Shown piece after piece: positions 8,579-17,341 of a stretch of 29,527 bases of DNA. This DNA comes from HGM12713 sp045593725 (lineage in GTDB: Bacteria; Bacillota; Clostridia; Oscillospirales; CAG-272). Position numbers and translations under genes: made by a program. The notes below the pieces were generated by a model. The model was not told the DNA's origin and did no database searches. It was given only the letters and a program-made list of their open reading frames with translations. Position 1 is the first letter of the stretch; each line of letters begins with the position of its first letter. The stretch covers positions 1 to 29,527 of the forward strand of contig JAZNXE010000021.1 of assembly GCA_045593725.1 (NCBI GenBank). The letters run 5' to 3'.

Positions 8579-8591
8579 TAAAGGAGCAATT

Positions 8592-9266
8592 ATGATACGC
8601 ATAGCAATCGACGGTCCCGGAGGGGCAGGAAAAAGCACGGTAGCAAAGGCAGTAGCCAAGAAGCTGGACATACTTTACGTGGATACGGGAGCGCTTTACC
8701 GCACCGTAGGACTCTACGTAAAATCCAAGGGCGTTGACCCGAAGGACGCCCAGGGTGTTGGGGCGCTGCTTCCCGAAATATCCATAGAGGTAAGATACGA
8801 GGGGGGCGCTCAGCACGTCTATCTCAACGGAGTTGACCACGGTGACGCCATACGTACACCCGAGATGTCAATGTACGCCTCGGCGGTATCTGCCATCCCC
8901 TCTGTAAGAGCGTTTTTGCTTGAAACCCAAAAGGATATCGCGCGAAAGAACAGCGTTATTATGGACGGACGGGACATTGGAACGGTAATTCTTCCCGACG
9001 CCGACCTGAAGGTCTTTATGACAGCCTCGGCGGAGTGCCGCGCAATGCGCCGCTTCAAGGAGCTTACCGAGAGAGGACAGAGCGTAAAATACGAGGACGT
9101 GCTCTCTGAAATGAATCAGCGCGACGGTCAGGACAGTTCACGCGCCATCGCCCCCACCAAGGCGGCAGAGGATGCCGTATATTTCGACAACAGCGACCTT
9201 GATTTTGACCAGACCGTGGACGCTATCATCCGTATGGTCAATGAAAAAACGGGAGGAAAGCTCTGA
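8592..9266 (+). CDS. cmk: Cytidylate kinase
   Basis: A 224-residue nucleoside monophosphate kinase that phosphorylates CMP and dCMP with ATP. The P-loop GPGGAGKS is at 8-15. VDTGALYRTV (30-39) is the CMP-side motif, and DGRDIGTVILPDADLKVFM carries the conserved Asp/Arg pair. The start at 8592 is preferred because AAGGAG lies 6-8 bases upstream and the protein then begins directly with the first strand. A longer frame from 8433 would run through a repeat. The stop overlaps the next start as TGATG, coupling it to the acyltransferase gene, a common Clostridia order. Confidence 0.96.
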   Translation: MIRIAIDGPGGAGKSTVAKAVAKKLDILYVDTGALYRTVGLYVKSKGVDPKDAQGVGALLPEISIEVRYEGGAQHVYLNGVDHGDAIRTPEMSMYASAVSAIPSVRAFLLETQKDIARKNSVIMDGRDIGTVILPDADLKVFMTASAECRAMRRFKELTERGQSVKYEDVLSEMNQRDGQDSSRAIAPTKAAEDAVYFDNSDLDFDQTVDAIIRMVNEKTGGKL

Positions 9267-9919
9267 TGGCTAAAAAGGCAAAAAGAAAGGGCACGAAAGC
9301 GTATAGATTTTGCTACGCCCTCTTTGCGGGAATAGTAGGGTTTTTGTTCAATTATAAGATCCTTAACAGTGAGCGTGAGCGCGACGAGGGCAGATATATC
9401 GTCTGCGGAAACCACGTAAGCGCCACCGACGCCATAGCCCTTTGCTATGCCTTCCGCAAAAATCAGGTCTGCTTTATGGCTAAAAAGGAGCTGTTTAAGA
9501 TTCCCGTTCTCGCTCCGCTTATAAGGATGCTGGGAGCCTTCCCCATAGACCGAGGGGGCAGCGACGTGGGAGCTATAAAAAAAGCAGTTAATATAGTCAA
9601 GGAGGGTAAGTGCCTTGGCATATTCCCTCAGGGTCACAGATACCCCGGTGAGAACCCGCGCCATACCAAGACTAAGAACGGTATGGCTCTTATCGCCACA
9701 CGCGCAGAGGCGGATATAGTCCCCTGCTACATCTGGAGAAAGAAAAACCGCTTCAAGCTCTTTGGCCGCACGTATATCATAATCGGCGAGCCGATATCCT
9801 TTGAATCCTTGAATTACAAGCCCGAGGAAGGCGGAGAATACGCCCGTATCACCGATTTGGTTTTCGATAGAATATGCACCCTCGGCGAGGAATTCGAGGA
9901 AAGCAGAAAGAAGAAATAA
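9266..9919 (+). CDS. PlsC-like lysophospholipid acyltransferase
   Basis: A 217-residue acyltransferase of the 1-acylglycerol-3-phosphate type, likely adding the second acyl chain to lysophosphatidate at the membrane. The catalytic HX4D motif is NHVSATD (His50, Asp55). AFPIDRGG gives the acceptor-site motif. The usual FPEGTR is FPQGHR here, with Gln for Glu. A hydrophobic stretch at about 14-32 may anchor it. The start overlaps the cmk stop by one base. The cmk-acyltransferase pair is usual in Firmicutes, but ispH and rpsA, often next, are absent. Confidence 0.92.
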   Translation: MAKKAKRKGTKAYRFCYALFAGIVGFLFNYKILNSERERDEGRYIVCGNHVSATDAIALCYAFRKNQVCFMAKKELFKIPVLAPLIRMLGAFPIDRGGSDVGAIKKAVNIVKEGKCLGIFPQGHRYPGENPRHTKTKNGMALIATRAEADIVPCYIWRKKNRFKLFGRTYIIIGEPISFESLNYKPEEGGEYARITDLVFDRICTLGEEFEESRKKK

Positions 9920-9951
9920 AAAAGCACCGTAGTGGAGAGATTTGTTTAATA

Positions 9952-9979
9952 AGCCTTCCCCAGTGGGAGAAGGCTTTTG
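9952..9979 (+). terminator. Possible terminator hairpin after the acyltransferase gene
   Basis: AGCCTTC at 9952 pairs with GAAGGCT around a CCCAGTGGGA centre, followed by TTTT. It looks like a decayed end of the palindromic element family and may serve as a weak terminator 32 bases after the stop. Confidence 0.45.
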
Positions 9980-10002
9980 GATAGTATGCATCTCGCTTTT
10001 TT

Positions 10003-10027
10003 AGGCTCCCTTGTGCAAAGGGAGGCT
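10003..10027. repeat. Small hairpin repeat related to the one at 53-74
   Basis: AGGCTCCCTT at 10003 pairs with AAAGGGAGGCT ending at 10027, with one bulge. It is the same type as 53-74 at the window start. Confidence 0.5.
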
Positions 10028-10050
10028 TGTATGGTGCCTCACTATCTTTT

Positions 10051-10238
10051 AGGCTTCCCCAGCGGGGAAGCTGTTGAACGCAGCGAAACTGATGAGGAGA
10101 GCGCGGGTACGGTCTATGTTTGCAGTCACCTATTTGAGAAAATTGAAGCTCCCATGCAGTAAGCGATACACATCTCTCCCAGAACTCTCCTCATCCGTCA
10201 CTCCTTGCGTAGTGACACCTTCCCCGCTGGGGAAGGCT
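10051..10238. repeat. 188-bp palindrome-ended element, copy 2
   Basis: The ends AGGCTTCCCCAGCGGGGAAG and CCTTCCCCGCTGGGGAAGGCT are inverted. The core, read on the minus strand, matches copy 1 (GAGTTCTGGGAGAG, then GGGAGCTTC, then ACATAGAC), so it is inserted in the opposite orientation to 8275-8461. There is no gene in 9920-10542. Confidence 0.85.
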
Positions 10239-10240
10239 AA

Positions 10241-10376
10241 CCGTAGAGGCGAACACAGTTCGCCCCTACGGGATTAGATATAAATCCGAGAATACCTACC
10301 GTAGGGGAGGGGCTTGCTCCTCCCGCTTTTTTATAACCTTTATTTCAAGCGGGAGCACAAAGGCGCTCCCCTACCG
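10241..10376. repeat. Two further palindromic spacer repeats
   Basis: 10241-10271 is a hairpin with arms CCGTAGAGGCGAA/TTCGCCCCTACGG. 10299-10326 and 10349-10376 form an inverted pair built from CCGTAGGGG and GCGGGAG/CTCCCGC blocks around an AT-rich centre. They are non-coding, and lie between the 188-bp element and the pyrC promoter. Confidence 0.65.
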
Positions 10377-10475
10377 CGCGAAAGAAGAATATGCGGACAT
10401 AAGCTTCGCGCCGTTATCCATACGGGTTGCCAAAAAATATATAAATGTATATATATAAATTTGTAAAATAATCTA

Positions 10476-10504
10476 TTGACACAAGGGCGGTTTTGTGGTA
10501 TAAT
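10476..10504 (+). promoter_or_regulatory. Consensus promoter of the pyrimidine cluster
   Basis: TTGACA (10476-10481) and TATAAT (10499-10504) are both perfect SigA-type hexamers with a 17-base spacer. The transcript would start near 10511, leaving a leader of only about 32 bases that is mostly the GAAGGAGG ribosome site. There is no room for a PyrR attenuator before pyrC. Confidence 0.9.
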
Positions 10505-10542
10505 CATAAGGATAAAAATACGGGTGAAGGAGGAAAATATTT

Positions 10543-11715
10543 ATGAAATTTGTTTTTTCCGGCGCTTCTGTTTTTTCCGGGGATTCCTACCTCGAAAAGC
10601 ATACCGATTTTTCTGCTGAAGCAGTCATTTCCCGTGACTGTGTTATTGACTGTTCCAAATATGTTATTTTTCCCGGTTTCGTTGATGTACACGTACATTT
10701 TCGTGAGCCGGGCTTTTCTTATAAAGAAACAATAGCCACAGGCTCGGCGGCGGCGGCTCGGGGCGGATATACCGCGGTGGGCACTATGCCCAATCTTAAT
10801 CCCGTTCCCGATTCTCTTGAAAATCTTAAGGCTCAGCTGGAAATAATAAACAGAGATGCCAAAATAAACGTGCTCCCCTTTGGAAGCATAACAAAGGGCG
10901 AGGCGGGTCTGGCTCTTTCGGATATGGAGGATATTGCGCCCTTCGTTTGCGGATTTTCCGACGACGGACGTGGCGTGGATAACTCCTCGCTGATGCGAGA
11001 GGCAATGGAGAGAGCCAAGGCGCTTGGCAAGGTCATCTCCGCCCACTGCGAGGATGGAACGCAGATAAAGGACTCTCCCGAGGCTGAATGGAAGCAGATA
11101 GAGCGCGACATAAAGCTGGCTGACGAAATAGGAGTTAAGTACCACGTCTGCCACATCTCCACCAAGGAGAGCGTAAGCCTTATCCGCGACGCTAAACGCA
11201 GCGGCGTGGATATCACCTGCGAGACCGCGCCCCACTACCTGCTTTATTCAAGCAAGGACGTGCGCGACGACGGACGCTTCAGAATGAATCCGCCTATCCG
11301 CGAGGAAGCCGACAGATTGGCTCTCCTTGAGGGAATACAGGACGGAGCTATTGACATGATAGCCACCGACCATGCCCCCCACTCGGCAGAGGAAAAATCC
11401 AAAGGGCTTAAAAGCCTTAACGGAATAGTGGGACTTGAATGCGCATTTCCCGTGCTCTACACAGAGCTTGTAAAAAAAGGCGAGATAAGTCTTGACAGGC
11501 TGATAAAGCTTATGAGCACTAACCCCGCACAGAGATTTGGCATAGACCGAAGGGGATTTTGTGTATATGACCTTGAAAACGAGTACGTCATAGACGTAAA
11601 GGACTTTGCGTCTATGGGCAAATGCACACCCTTTGAGGGCAAAAGGGTCTTTGGAAAATGCGTGGCAACCGTATCGGGCGGCAAGGTTGCGTATATTGAC
11701 GGAAAGATAATTTAA
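10543..11715 (+). CDS. pyrC: Dihydroorotase, class I
   Basis: A 390-residue zinc amidohydrolase that closes carbamoyl-aspartate to dihydroorotate, third step of UMP synthesis. The metal motif DVHVHFREPG (48-57) supplies His50, His52 and Arg54. Further ligand candidates are Asp140/141 in GFSDDG, His168 in SAHCEDG, and His201/His204 in HVCH. The catalytic Asp276 is in ATDHAPHS. Length is slightly below the roughly 425 of B. subtilis PyrC. It is first in the cluster, directly behind the consensus promoter and a GAAGGAGG ribosome site. Confidence 0.95.
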   Translation: MKFVFSGASVFSGDSYLEKHTDFSAEAVISRDCVIDCSKYVIFPGFVDVHVHFREPGFSYKETIATGSAAAARGGYTAVGTMPNLNPVPDSLENLKAQLEIINRDAKINVLPFGSITKGEAGLALSDMEDIAPFVCGFSDDGRGVDNSSLMREAMERAKALGKVISAHCEDGTQIKDSPEAEWKQIERDIKLADEIGVKYHVCHISTKESVSLIRDAKRSGVDITCETAPHYLLYSSKDVRDDGRFRMNPPIREEADRLALLEGIQDGAIDMIATDHAPHSAEEKSKGLKSLNGIVGLECAFPVLYTELVKKGEISLDRLIKLMSTNPAQRFGIDRRGFCVYDLENEYVIDVKDFASMGKCTPFEGKRVFGKCVATVSGGKVAYIDGKII

Positions 11716-11827
11716 GGTACGCACCCCGCCAATTTATAAAAGTTTCGCTCAAGCCTTTTCAAAGGCTTGTCGCGAGCCGCCCGCGAAAGGGCGGTCGCCC
11801 GTCGCAACGGGCGAAAACTTCATCTCG

Positions 11828-12048
11828 CGTTTCTTTTTTGTTTCTTTTTTCTTTGCGCATACAGTGTCAAAGAAAAAAGAAAAGGAAAACCCCCGGCGAG
11901 GGTTTTCCTCTTGACTCGCTGGCGAGTCAATTCACCTTTCCTGCGCTTTTGAAACGAATGGGAATTTCGCTGACTGCGGTCAGCGACAAGGGCTACTCGC
12001 CTTTGACTTCGCCGCCTTTTGAAAAAGGCGGGCGAAAACTTCCTTGCT
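11828..12048. repeat. Composite hairpin repeat, copy 2 (inverted relative to 3151-3530)
   Basis: Read on the minus strand it follows the block order of 3151-3530. Stem 11968-11985 (CGCTGAC/GTCAGCG) replaces CGCCCGT/ACGGGCG of copy 1, and stem 11911-11930 (TTGACTCG/CGAGTCAA) replaces TTGAACGG/CCGTTCAA; both remain paired. The left part of the spacer (about 11740-11816) has further repeat hairpins, AAGCCTTTTCAAAGGCTT-like and CGCCCGT/ACGGGCG. The spacer 11716-12113 contains no carA remnant. Confidence 0.7.
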
Positions 12049-12113
12049 CTCTTCGTTCGGACACATCTACACGTCGGAAATTAAACTTCACATATATCAG
12101 AGAGGAAAAGATT

Positions 12114-15100
12114 ATGGCAAAAAGAACAGATATCAAAAGAGTAATGATAATAGGCTCAGGTCCTATCGTTATCGGTCAGGCTGCCGAGTTCGACTACGCG
12201 GGAACTCAGGCGTGTCTTGCCCTCCGCGAGGAGGGATACGAGGTAATCCTCGTAAACTCCAACCCCGCTACCATTATGACCGATACCACTATTGCGGACA
12301 AGGTCTATATGGAGCCTCTTACACTTGAATATATCGCTAAAATAATCCGCTACGAGCGTCCCGACGCAATACTCCCCGGTATCGGCGGACAGACGGGACT
12401 TAATCTGGCTATGCAGCTTGAGAAAAAGGGCGTTCTGAAGGAATGCTGCGTTGAGCTTCTGGGCACGTCCAGCGAATCTATCGAGCGCGCTGAGGACAGA
12501 GAGCTCTTCAAGGAGCTTTGCCAGTCCATTGGCGAGCCTGTCATCCCCTCTGAGATAACCTATAATCTTGACGAGGCAAAGGCAGCGGCAGGGCGCATCG
12601 GTTACCCCGTTGTTCTTCGTCCCGCCTTCACTCTCGGCGGTACGGGCGGCGGCTTTGCCTACAACGAGGAGGAGCTTATTGAAATCGGCACTAACGCCTT
12701 CAAGCTCTCCCCCGTGCATCAGGTCCTTATCGAAAAGAGCGTTAAGGGCTATAAGGAGATAGAATTTGAGGTTATGCGCGACGGAAGCGACCACGCCATC
12801 ACCATCTGCGGTATGGAGAATATCGACCCCGTGGGCGTTCATACGGGTGACTCGCTCGTTGTAGCTCCTATTATGACCCTCAACGACCACGACCTCAAAA
12901 TGCTCAACGACAGCGCTATCAAGCTTATCAAGGAGCTGAAGATAGAGGGCGGATGTAACGTTCAGTTTGCTCTCAATCCACACACCAGCGAATACTACCT
13001 CATTGAGGTAAACCCCCGTGTATCCCGTTCCTCTGCGCTGGCATCCAAGGCATCGGGCTACCCCATCGCCCGCGTTACCGCTAAGATTGCAGTGGGAATG
13101 ACTCTTGAGGAAATTAAAATAGCTAACACCAACGCCGCATTCGAGCCTCAGCTCGACTACGTCATAGCAAAATTCCCCCGCTTCCCCTTCGACAAGTTCA
13201 CCACAGCATCCAACCAGCTGGGAACTCAGATGAAGGCGACGGGCGAGGTAATGGGCATCGGCTCAAATCTTGAGGAATGTTTGCTTAAGGGTATGCGCTC
13301 TCTTGAGGTTGGCGTATATCACGTATATCACGCAAAATTTGACAATATGTCAAACGAGGAGATACTCGACTACATCTCCACCTTCCGCAGTGATAACATC
13401 TTCGGTATCGCGGAGCTTCTCGCCCGCGGCGTAACCGTTGAGAAGATACACGAGATTACCGAGATAACCCCCTTCTTCCTTGAGGCTATCAAGAATATCG
13501 TTGATATGGAGGAAACCCTCAAGGCGCATCCCTATGACCTTGAAATCCTCACCGCCGCTAAGAAGATGGGCTTCTCGGACAAGTACGTAGCGAGAATGTG
13601 GAAGTGCACCGAGCTTGACGTTTTTGGCTTCCGTAAGGAGCACTCTCTCTTCCCCGTATTCCGTATGGTTGACACCTGCCACACAGGCGCGTATATTCCT
13701 TACTTCTACTCCTCTTATACAGGGGAGAACACCTCGGTACTTACAGACAAGAAAAAGATAGTCGTTCTGGGAGCAGGACCTATCAGAATCGGTCAGGGCG
13801 TTGAGTTCGACTACTCCACGGTTCACGCCGTATCCACCATCAAAAAGTCGGGCTACGAGGCTATAATCATCAACAATAACCCCGAGACCGTTTCCACAGA
13901 CTATACCACGGCGGATAAGCTCTACTTCGAGCCTCTTACCACCGAGGACGTTATGAACATCATTGAGTTTGAAAAGCCCGAGGGCGTTGTAGCTTCTTTG
14001 GGCGGACAGACCGCCATAAATCTCGCTCAGCCCCTCTTTGACAGAGGTGTTAAGATAATAGGAACAGACTGCGCCGCAATCGACCGCGCCGAGGACAGAA
14101 ACTCCTTTGAGAACCTTCTCAACGAGCTTAATATCCCCCGCGCTAAGGGTAAGGCAGTCACCAAGATAGAGGACGGTCTTGCGGCTGCGGCAGAGATAGG
14201 CTATCCCGTTCTCGTACGTCCCAGCTTCGTGCTTGGAGGACGAGCAATGCAGATAGTAGGAAACGAGGAGCAGCTCCGCACCTACCTTAAGACCGCGGTT
14301 GAGATAGACGAGGACAAGCCGGTTCTCGTAGATAAGTATATCAGCGGTAAGGAGGTCGAGGTTGACGCTATCTGCGACGGAAAGAACGTTTTCGTTCCCG
14401 GTATTATGGAGCTGGTTGAGCGCACTGGCGTTCACAGCGGTGACTCCATAAGCGTATATCCTGCCTTCTCGATATCAAACAAGGTCAAGGGCACTATCCT
14501 TCAGTACGCAAAGAAGCTGGGTCTTGGCATTGGTATCATCGGTCTTTACAATATCCAGTTCATAGTTGACGAAAACGAGGACGTATATATAATCGAGGTA
14601 AACCCCCGTTCCTCCCGTACCGTTCCCTTCCTTTCCAAGGCAACGGGATACAGCCTTGCGGATATCGCCACCGAGGTAATTCTGGGCAAATCGCTCAAGG
14701 AGCAGGGAATTTTCGATATCTATCCCGAGGAGAAGAAGCGTTGGTACGTTAAGGTTCCCGTATTCTCCTTCAACAAGCTCCGCGGACTTGACGCGTATCT
14801 CTCTCCCGAGATGAAATCCACGGGCGAGGCTATCGGATACGACGACAAGTTCTACCGCGCGCTCTATAAGGCGCTTCAGGCTTCGGGTATGAAGCTTCAG
14901 AATTACGGAACTGTATTCGCAACCATTGCGGATAAGGATAAGGAGGAGGCGCTTCCTCTCATACGCCGCTTCTACAACCTCGGATTTAATATCGAGGCTA
15001 CCTCGGGAACTGCTAAGTTCTTAAAGGAAAACGGCATACGCACACACGTTATGAAGAAGATAGAGGAGGACACCGACGAGATAGCAAAAGCGCTCTCTCA

Positions 15101-15287
15101 GGGACATATCGCATACGTTATCAACACACGTGATATCGACTCGGTAGGCTCGGCAAGCGACGGCGCGCTCATTCGCCGCTACGCCACCGAAAACAACGTA
15201 ACTATTATGACCTCTCTTGATACCGTCCGTGTGCTTCTGGACGTTCTTGAGGATATCACAATCACCATTTCCACTATTGATAGCTGA
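12114..15287 (+). CDS. carB: Carbamoyl-phosphate synthase large subunit
   Basis: A 1057-residue subunit that makes carbamoyl phosphate from ammonia, bicarbonate and two ATP. Two homologous ATP-grasp halves are seen: IGSGPIVIGQAAEFDYAG near residue 14 and LGAGPIRIGQGVEFDYST near residue 560. A C-terminal MGS-like allosteric domain follows (about 940-1057; VFATIADKDKEEALPLI, TSGTAKFL). The start at 12114 is chosen for its AGAGGAAAAG ribosome site and the usual MAKRTDIKRV opening; the frame is open back to 11838 but that part is repeat DNA. The glutaminase subunit CarA, normally adjacent, is not here. Repeats lie on both sides. Confidence 0.97.
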   Translation: MAKRTDIKRVMIIGSGPIVIGQAAEFDYAGTQACLALREEGYEVILVNSNPATIMTDTTIADKVYMEPLTLEYIAKIIRYERPDAILPGIGGQTGLNLAMQLEKKGVLKECCVELLGTSSESIERAEDRELFKELCQSIGEPVIPSEITYNLDEAKAAAGRIGYPVVLRPAFTLGGTGGGFAYNEEELIEIGTNAFKLSPVHQVLIEKSVKGYKEIEFEVMRDGSDHAITICGMENIDPVGVHTGDSLVVAPIMTLNDHDLKMLNDSAIKLIKELKIEGGCNVQFALNPHTSEYYLIEVNPRVSRSSALASKASGYPIARVTAKIAVGMTLEEIKIANTNAAFEPQLDYVIAKFPRFPFDKFTTASNQLGTQMKATGEVMGIGSNLEECLLKGMRSLEVGVYHVYHAKFDNMSNEEILDYISTFRSDNIFGIAELLARGVTVEKIHEITEITPFFLEAIKNIVDMEETLKAHPYDLEILTAAKKMGFSDKYVARMWKCTELDVFGFRKEHSLFPVFRMVDTCHTGAYIPYFYSSYTGENTSVLTDKKKIVVLGAGPIRIGQGVEFDYSTVHAVSTIKKSGYEAIIINNNPETVSTDYTTADKLYFEPLTTEDVMNIIEFEKPEGVVASLGGQTAINLAQPLFDRGVKIIGTDCAAIDRAEDRNSFENLLNELNIPRAKGKAVTKIEDGLAAAAEIGYPVLVRPSFVLGGRAMQIVGNEEQLRTYLKTAVEIDEDKPVLVDKYISGKEVEVDAICDGKNVFVPGIMELVERTGVHSGDSISVYPAFSISNKVKGTILQYAKKLGLGIGIIGLYNIQFIVDENEDVYIIEVNPRSSRTVPFLSKATGYSLADIATEVILGKSLKEQGIFDIYPEEKKRWYVKVPVFSFNKLRGLDAYLSPEMKSTGEAIGYDDKFYRALYKALQASGMKLQNYGTVFATIADKDKEEALPLIRRFYNLGFNIEATSGTAKFLKENGIRTHVMKKIEEDTDEIAKALSQGHIAYVINTRDIDSVGSASDGALIRRYATENNVTIMTSLDTVRVLLDVLEDITITISTIDS

Positions 15288-15698
15288 TAGTTAGAATTAG
15301 TTAAGATTATGCCACCTTTCTTTCGAGAAAGGTGGCGCCAAAGAACTTGCAACAAGAGTGTTTTAAGACATCTGCAATTGGTACGCTGACCTGAAATAAA
15401 TTACAAGGCTTGTGCGCCGCTCGTATGTTTGTTCGGACTTGTCACGCGAGGTAAAATTTGTCGGACCCTACGTCCCGCCAAATTTCGTCTATTCATTAAA
15501 AATGAAACTCGCGGTAGCAAAGCTGTCCGCGAGTTTCTACCACGCATTGATACCGCACATCCGTCAGGAAACAAAAGTATCGGCACAGTAGTCCACGCAC
15601 ACATATCCGTCAACACATCAAAATCCTTTTTTCAAGTTCTTTTGGTCCTTTTCTCGAAAGAAAAGGACGAAAAATCTCAACAAATTCTTACTAAAAAG
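15288..15698. repeat. 411-bp composite element between carB and pyrK, flush with the carB stop
   Basis: It begins at the base after the carB TGA with TAGTTAGAATT and ends near 15698 with a degenerate inverted copy of the same end. Hairpins lie at 15311-15336 (GCCACC/GGTGGC arms) and 15645-15668 (GTCCT/AGGAC arms), close to the two ends. The core shares a 30-base identical stretch (15455-15484) with 20899-20928, plus a stem GAAACTCGCGG/CCGCGAGTTTC at 15504-15537 and ACCGCACATCCGTCA. The open frame across 15429-15710 is not supported as a gene. Confidence 0.8.
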
Positions 15699-15706
15699 GA
15701 ATTAAA

Positions 15707-16441
15707 ATGAAAGACACTATTTTTACAGTTAAATCAAATATAAAAATAGCAAAGAACACCTACGAGATGGTGCTCGTGGGCGACACGTCGGACATCACCG
15801 CATCGGGTCAGTTCGTAAATATCAAGCTCGACGGCTTCTATCTCCGCAGACCTATATCGGTTTGCGACGTTGAGGGCGATGAGCTGACTCTTATATACAA
15901 GGTCGTGGGCAAGGGCACCGAGAAAATGGCGGCAATGACCGTCGGTGAGGAGCTTCTTGTTCTCACGGGTCTTGGCAACGGCTACGACCTCTCACTCTCG
16001 GGTGACGCTCCACTGCTTATCGGCGGCGGCGCCGGTGTGCCTCCAATGTACCTTCTCTGCCGTAAGCTCATTGCAGAGGGCAAGAAATGTACTGTAATTC
16101 TCGGCTTCGGCTCGAAGGACGAGGTATTCTACGAGGAGAAATTCGCCGCTCTGGGCGCAGACGTAACCGTAACCACCGTTGACGGCTCTTACGGAACTCG
16201 CGGCTTCGTTACCGACGCTATGAATATGAGATATACCCACTTCTATACCTGCGGTCCGGAGCCTATGCTGAGGGCTGTATATTCAAAATCCACCACGGGC
16301 GGAAGCTTCAGCTTCGAGGAGCGTATGGGCTGCGGATTTGGCGCTTGTATGGGCTGCTCCTGTAAGACGGTCACAGGCTATAAGCGTATATGCAAGGAAG
16401 GACCCGTTATGCAGAAGGAGGATATATTATGGGAGAAATGA
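15707..16441 (+). CDS. pyrK: Dihydroorotate dehydrogenase B, electron transfer subunit
   Basis: A 244-residue FAD and [2Fe-2S] protein that passes electrons from PyrD to NAD+. The FAD motif RRPISVCDV is at 47-55, and the NAD-binding GGGAGVPPMYLL is at 106-117. The iron-sulfur ligands are Cys209, Cys214, Cys217 and Cys229 in CGFGACMGC...RIC. AAAAAGG precedes the ATG at the very edge of the repeat element. It overlaps the pyrD start by 13 bases. Confidence 0.95.
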   Translation: MKDTIFTVKSNIKIAKNTYEMVLVGDTSDITASGQFVNIKLDGFYLRRPISVCDVEGDELTLIYKVVGKGTEKMAAMTVGEELLVLTGLGNGYDLSLSGDAPLLIGGGAGVPPMYLLCRKLIAEGKKCTVILGFGSKDEVFYEEKFAALGADVTVTTVDGSYGTRGFVTDAMNMRYTHFYTCGPEPMLRAVYSKSTTGGSFSFEERMGCGFGACMGCSCKTVTGYKRICKEGPVMQKEDILWEK

Positions 16442-17340
16442 AAGTAAAGCTTTGCGGCATAGAGCTTGATAATCCTATCATTCCCGCAAGCGGAACCTTT
16501 GGGTTTGGCTACGAGTTCGCCGAGCTGTACGATATAAATATTCTCGGCACGTTCTCCTTTAAGGGAACTACCAAGGAGCCTCGCTTCGGCAACCCCACCC
16601 CCCGTATCGCCGAGTGCCCAAACGGTATGATAAATGCAGTAGGACTCCAGAACCCCGGTGTGGAAAAGGTTATTGGAGTTGAGCTTCCAAAGCTTGCGAA
16701 ATGCTTTAACAAAAAGGTTATGGCAAACGTTTCGGGATTTTCTGTTGACGAGTACGTTTATACCTGCGAAAAAATAGATAAGTGCGACCAGGTGGGCTGG
16801 ATAGAGGTCAACGTAAGCTGTCCCAACGTCCACGGAGGCGGAATGTCCTTCGGCACGTCGGCAGAGGCGGCGGCAGAGGTCACACGCGCCGTCAAGGCGG
16901 TTACTACCAAGCCTATAATCATCAAGCTCTCACCAAACGTGACAGATATCGTAAGCATTGCAAAGGCGTGCGAGGCGGCAGGAGCTGACGGAATAAGCCT
17001 TATCAATACGCTTCTCGGTATGAGAATAGACCTTCGCACAAGAAAGCCGATAATCGCCAACAAAATGGGCGGATTTTCGGGAGCGGCTATCTTCCCCGTT
17101 GCCGTGAGAATGGTATATCAGGTGGCACACGCCGTAGATATTCCCGTAGTGGGAATGGGCGGAGTTTCCTCGGCAGAGGACGTTATTGAGATGATGCTCG
17201 CGGGCGCTACCGCCGTTCAGGTGGGCGCGGCAAATCTTGTTGACCCCTTCGCTTGTAAGAAAATAATCGAGGAGCTTCCTCGAGTTATGGGAAAGTATAA
17301 TATAAGCTCACTTGAGGAAATAATAAAAGGAGTAAAATAA
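16429..17340 (+). CDS. pyrD: Dihydroorotate dehydrogenase B, catalytic subunit (class 1B)
   Basis: A 303-residue FMN enzyme that oxidises dihydroorotate to orotate. Motifs: PASGTFGFG (19-27), NGMINAVGLQNPG (65-77), and VNVSCPNVHGG with the class 1 catalytic base Cys131. FMN-phosphate loops are VGMGGVSSAEDV and the VQVGAANL region. The start at 16429 has GGAGG seven bases upstream; an ATG at 16438 would give a 16-base gap, and one at 16390 falls in pyrK coding sequence with no site. The gene overlaps pyrK, and together they form the NAD-linked heterotetramer. Confidence 0.96.
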   Translation: MGEMKVKLCGIELDNPIIPASGTFGFGYEFAELYDINILGTFSFKGTTKEPRFGNPTPRIAECPNGMINAVGLQNPGVEKVIGVELPKLAKCFNKKVMANVSGFSVDEYVYTCEKIDKCDQVGWIEVNVSCPNVHGGGMSFGTSAEAAAEVTRAVKAVTTKPIIIKLSPNVTDIVSIAKACEAAGADGISLINTLLGMRIDLRTRKPIIANKMGGFSGAAIFPVAVRMVYQVAHAVDIPVVGMGGVSSAEDVIEMMLAGATAVQVGAANLVDPFACKKIIEELPRVMGKYNISSLEEIIKGVK

Positions 17341-17341
17341 A

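Noticed and set aside
8258..8591. Frame 8258-8542 and the extended cmk start at 8433
   Set aside because: Both are made from the palindromic element and the hairpin module. The cmk start at 8592 has its own ribosome site and gives a normal N-terminus.
10505..10542. PyrR attenuator or riboswitch before pyrC
   Set aside because: The leader is about 32 bases with no hairpin pair or T-run.
11838..12113. Extended start for carB
   Set aside because: The 92 extra codons translate repeat hairpins. The ATG at 12114 has a ribosome site and the family-typical beginning.
12156..14435. Long antisense open frames (12156-12983 and 13350-14435) inside carB
   Set aside because: They lie opposite a fully conserved CarB, have no family pattern and no ribosome site. 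They follow from carB codon bias on the other strand.
15429..15710. 93-codon frame between carB and pyrK
   Set aside because: It lies wholly in the 411-bp repeat element, and the matching element at 20729-21107 does not preserve it.
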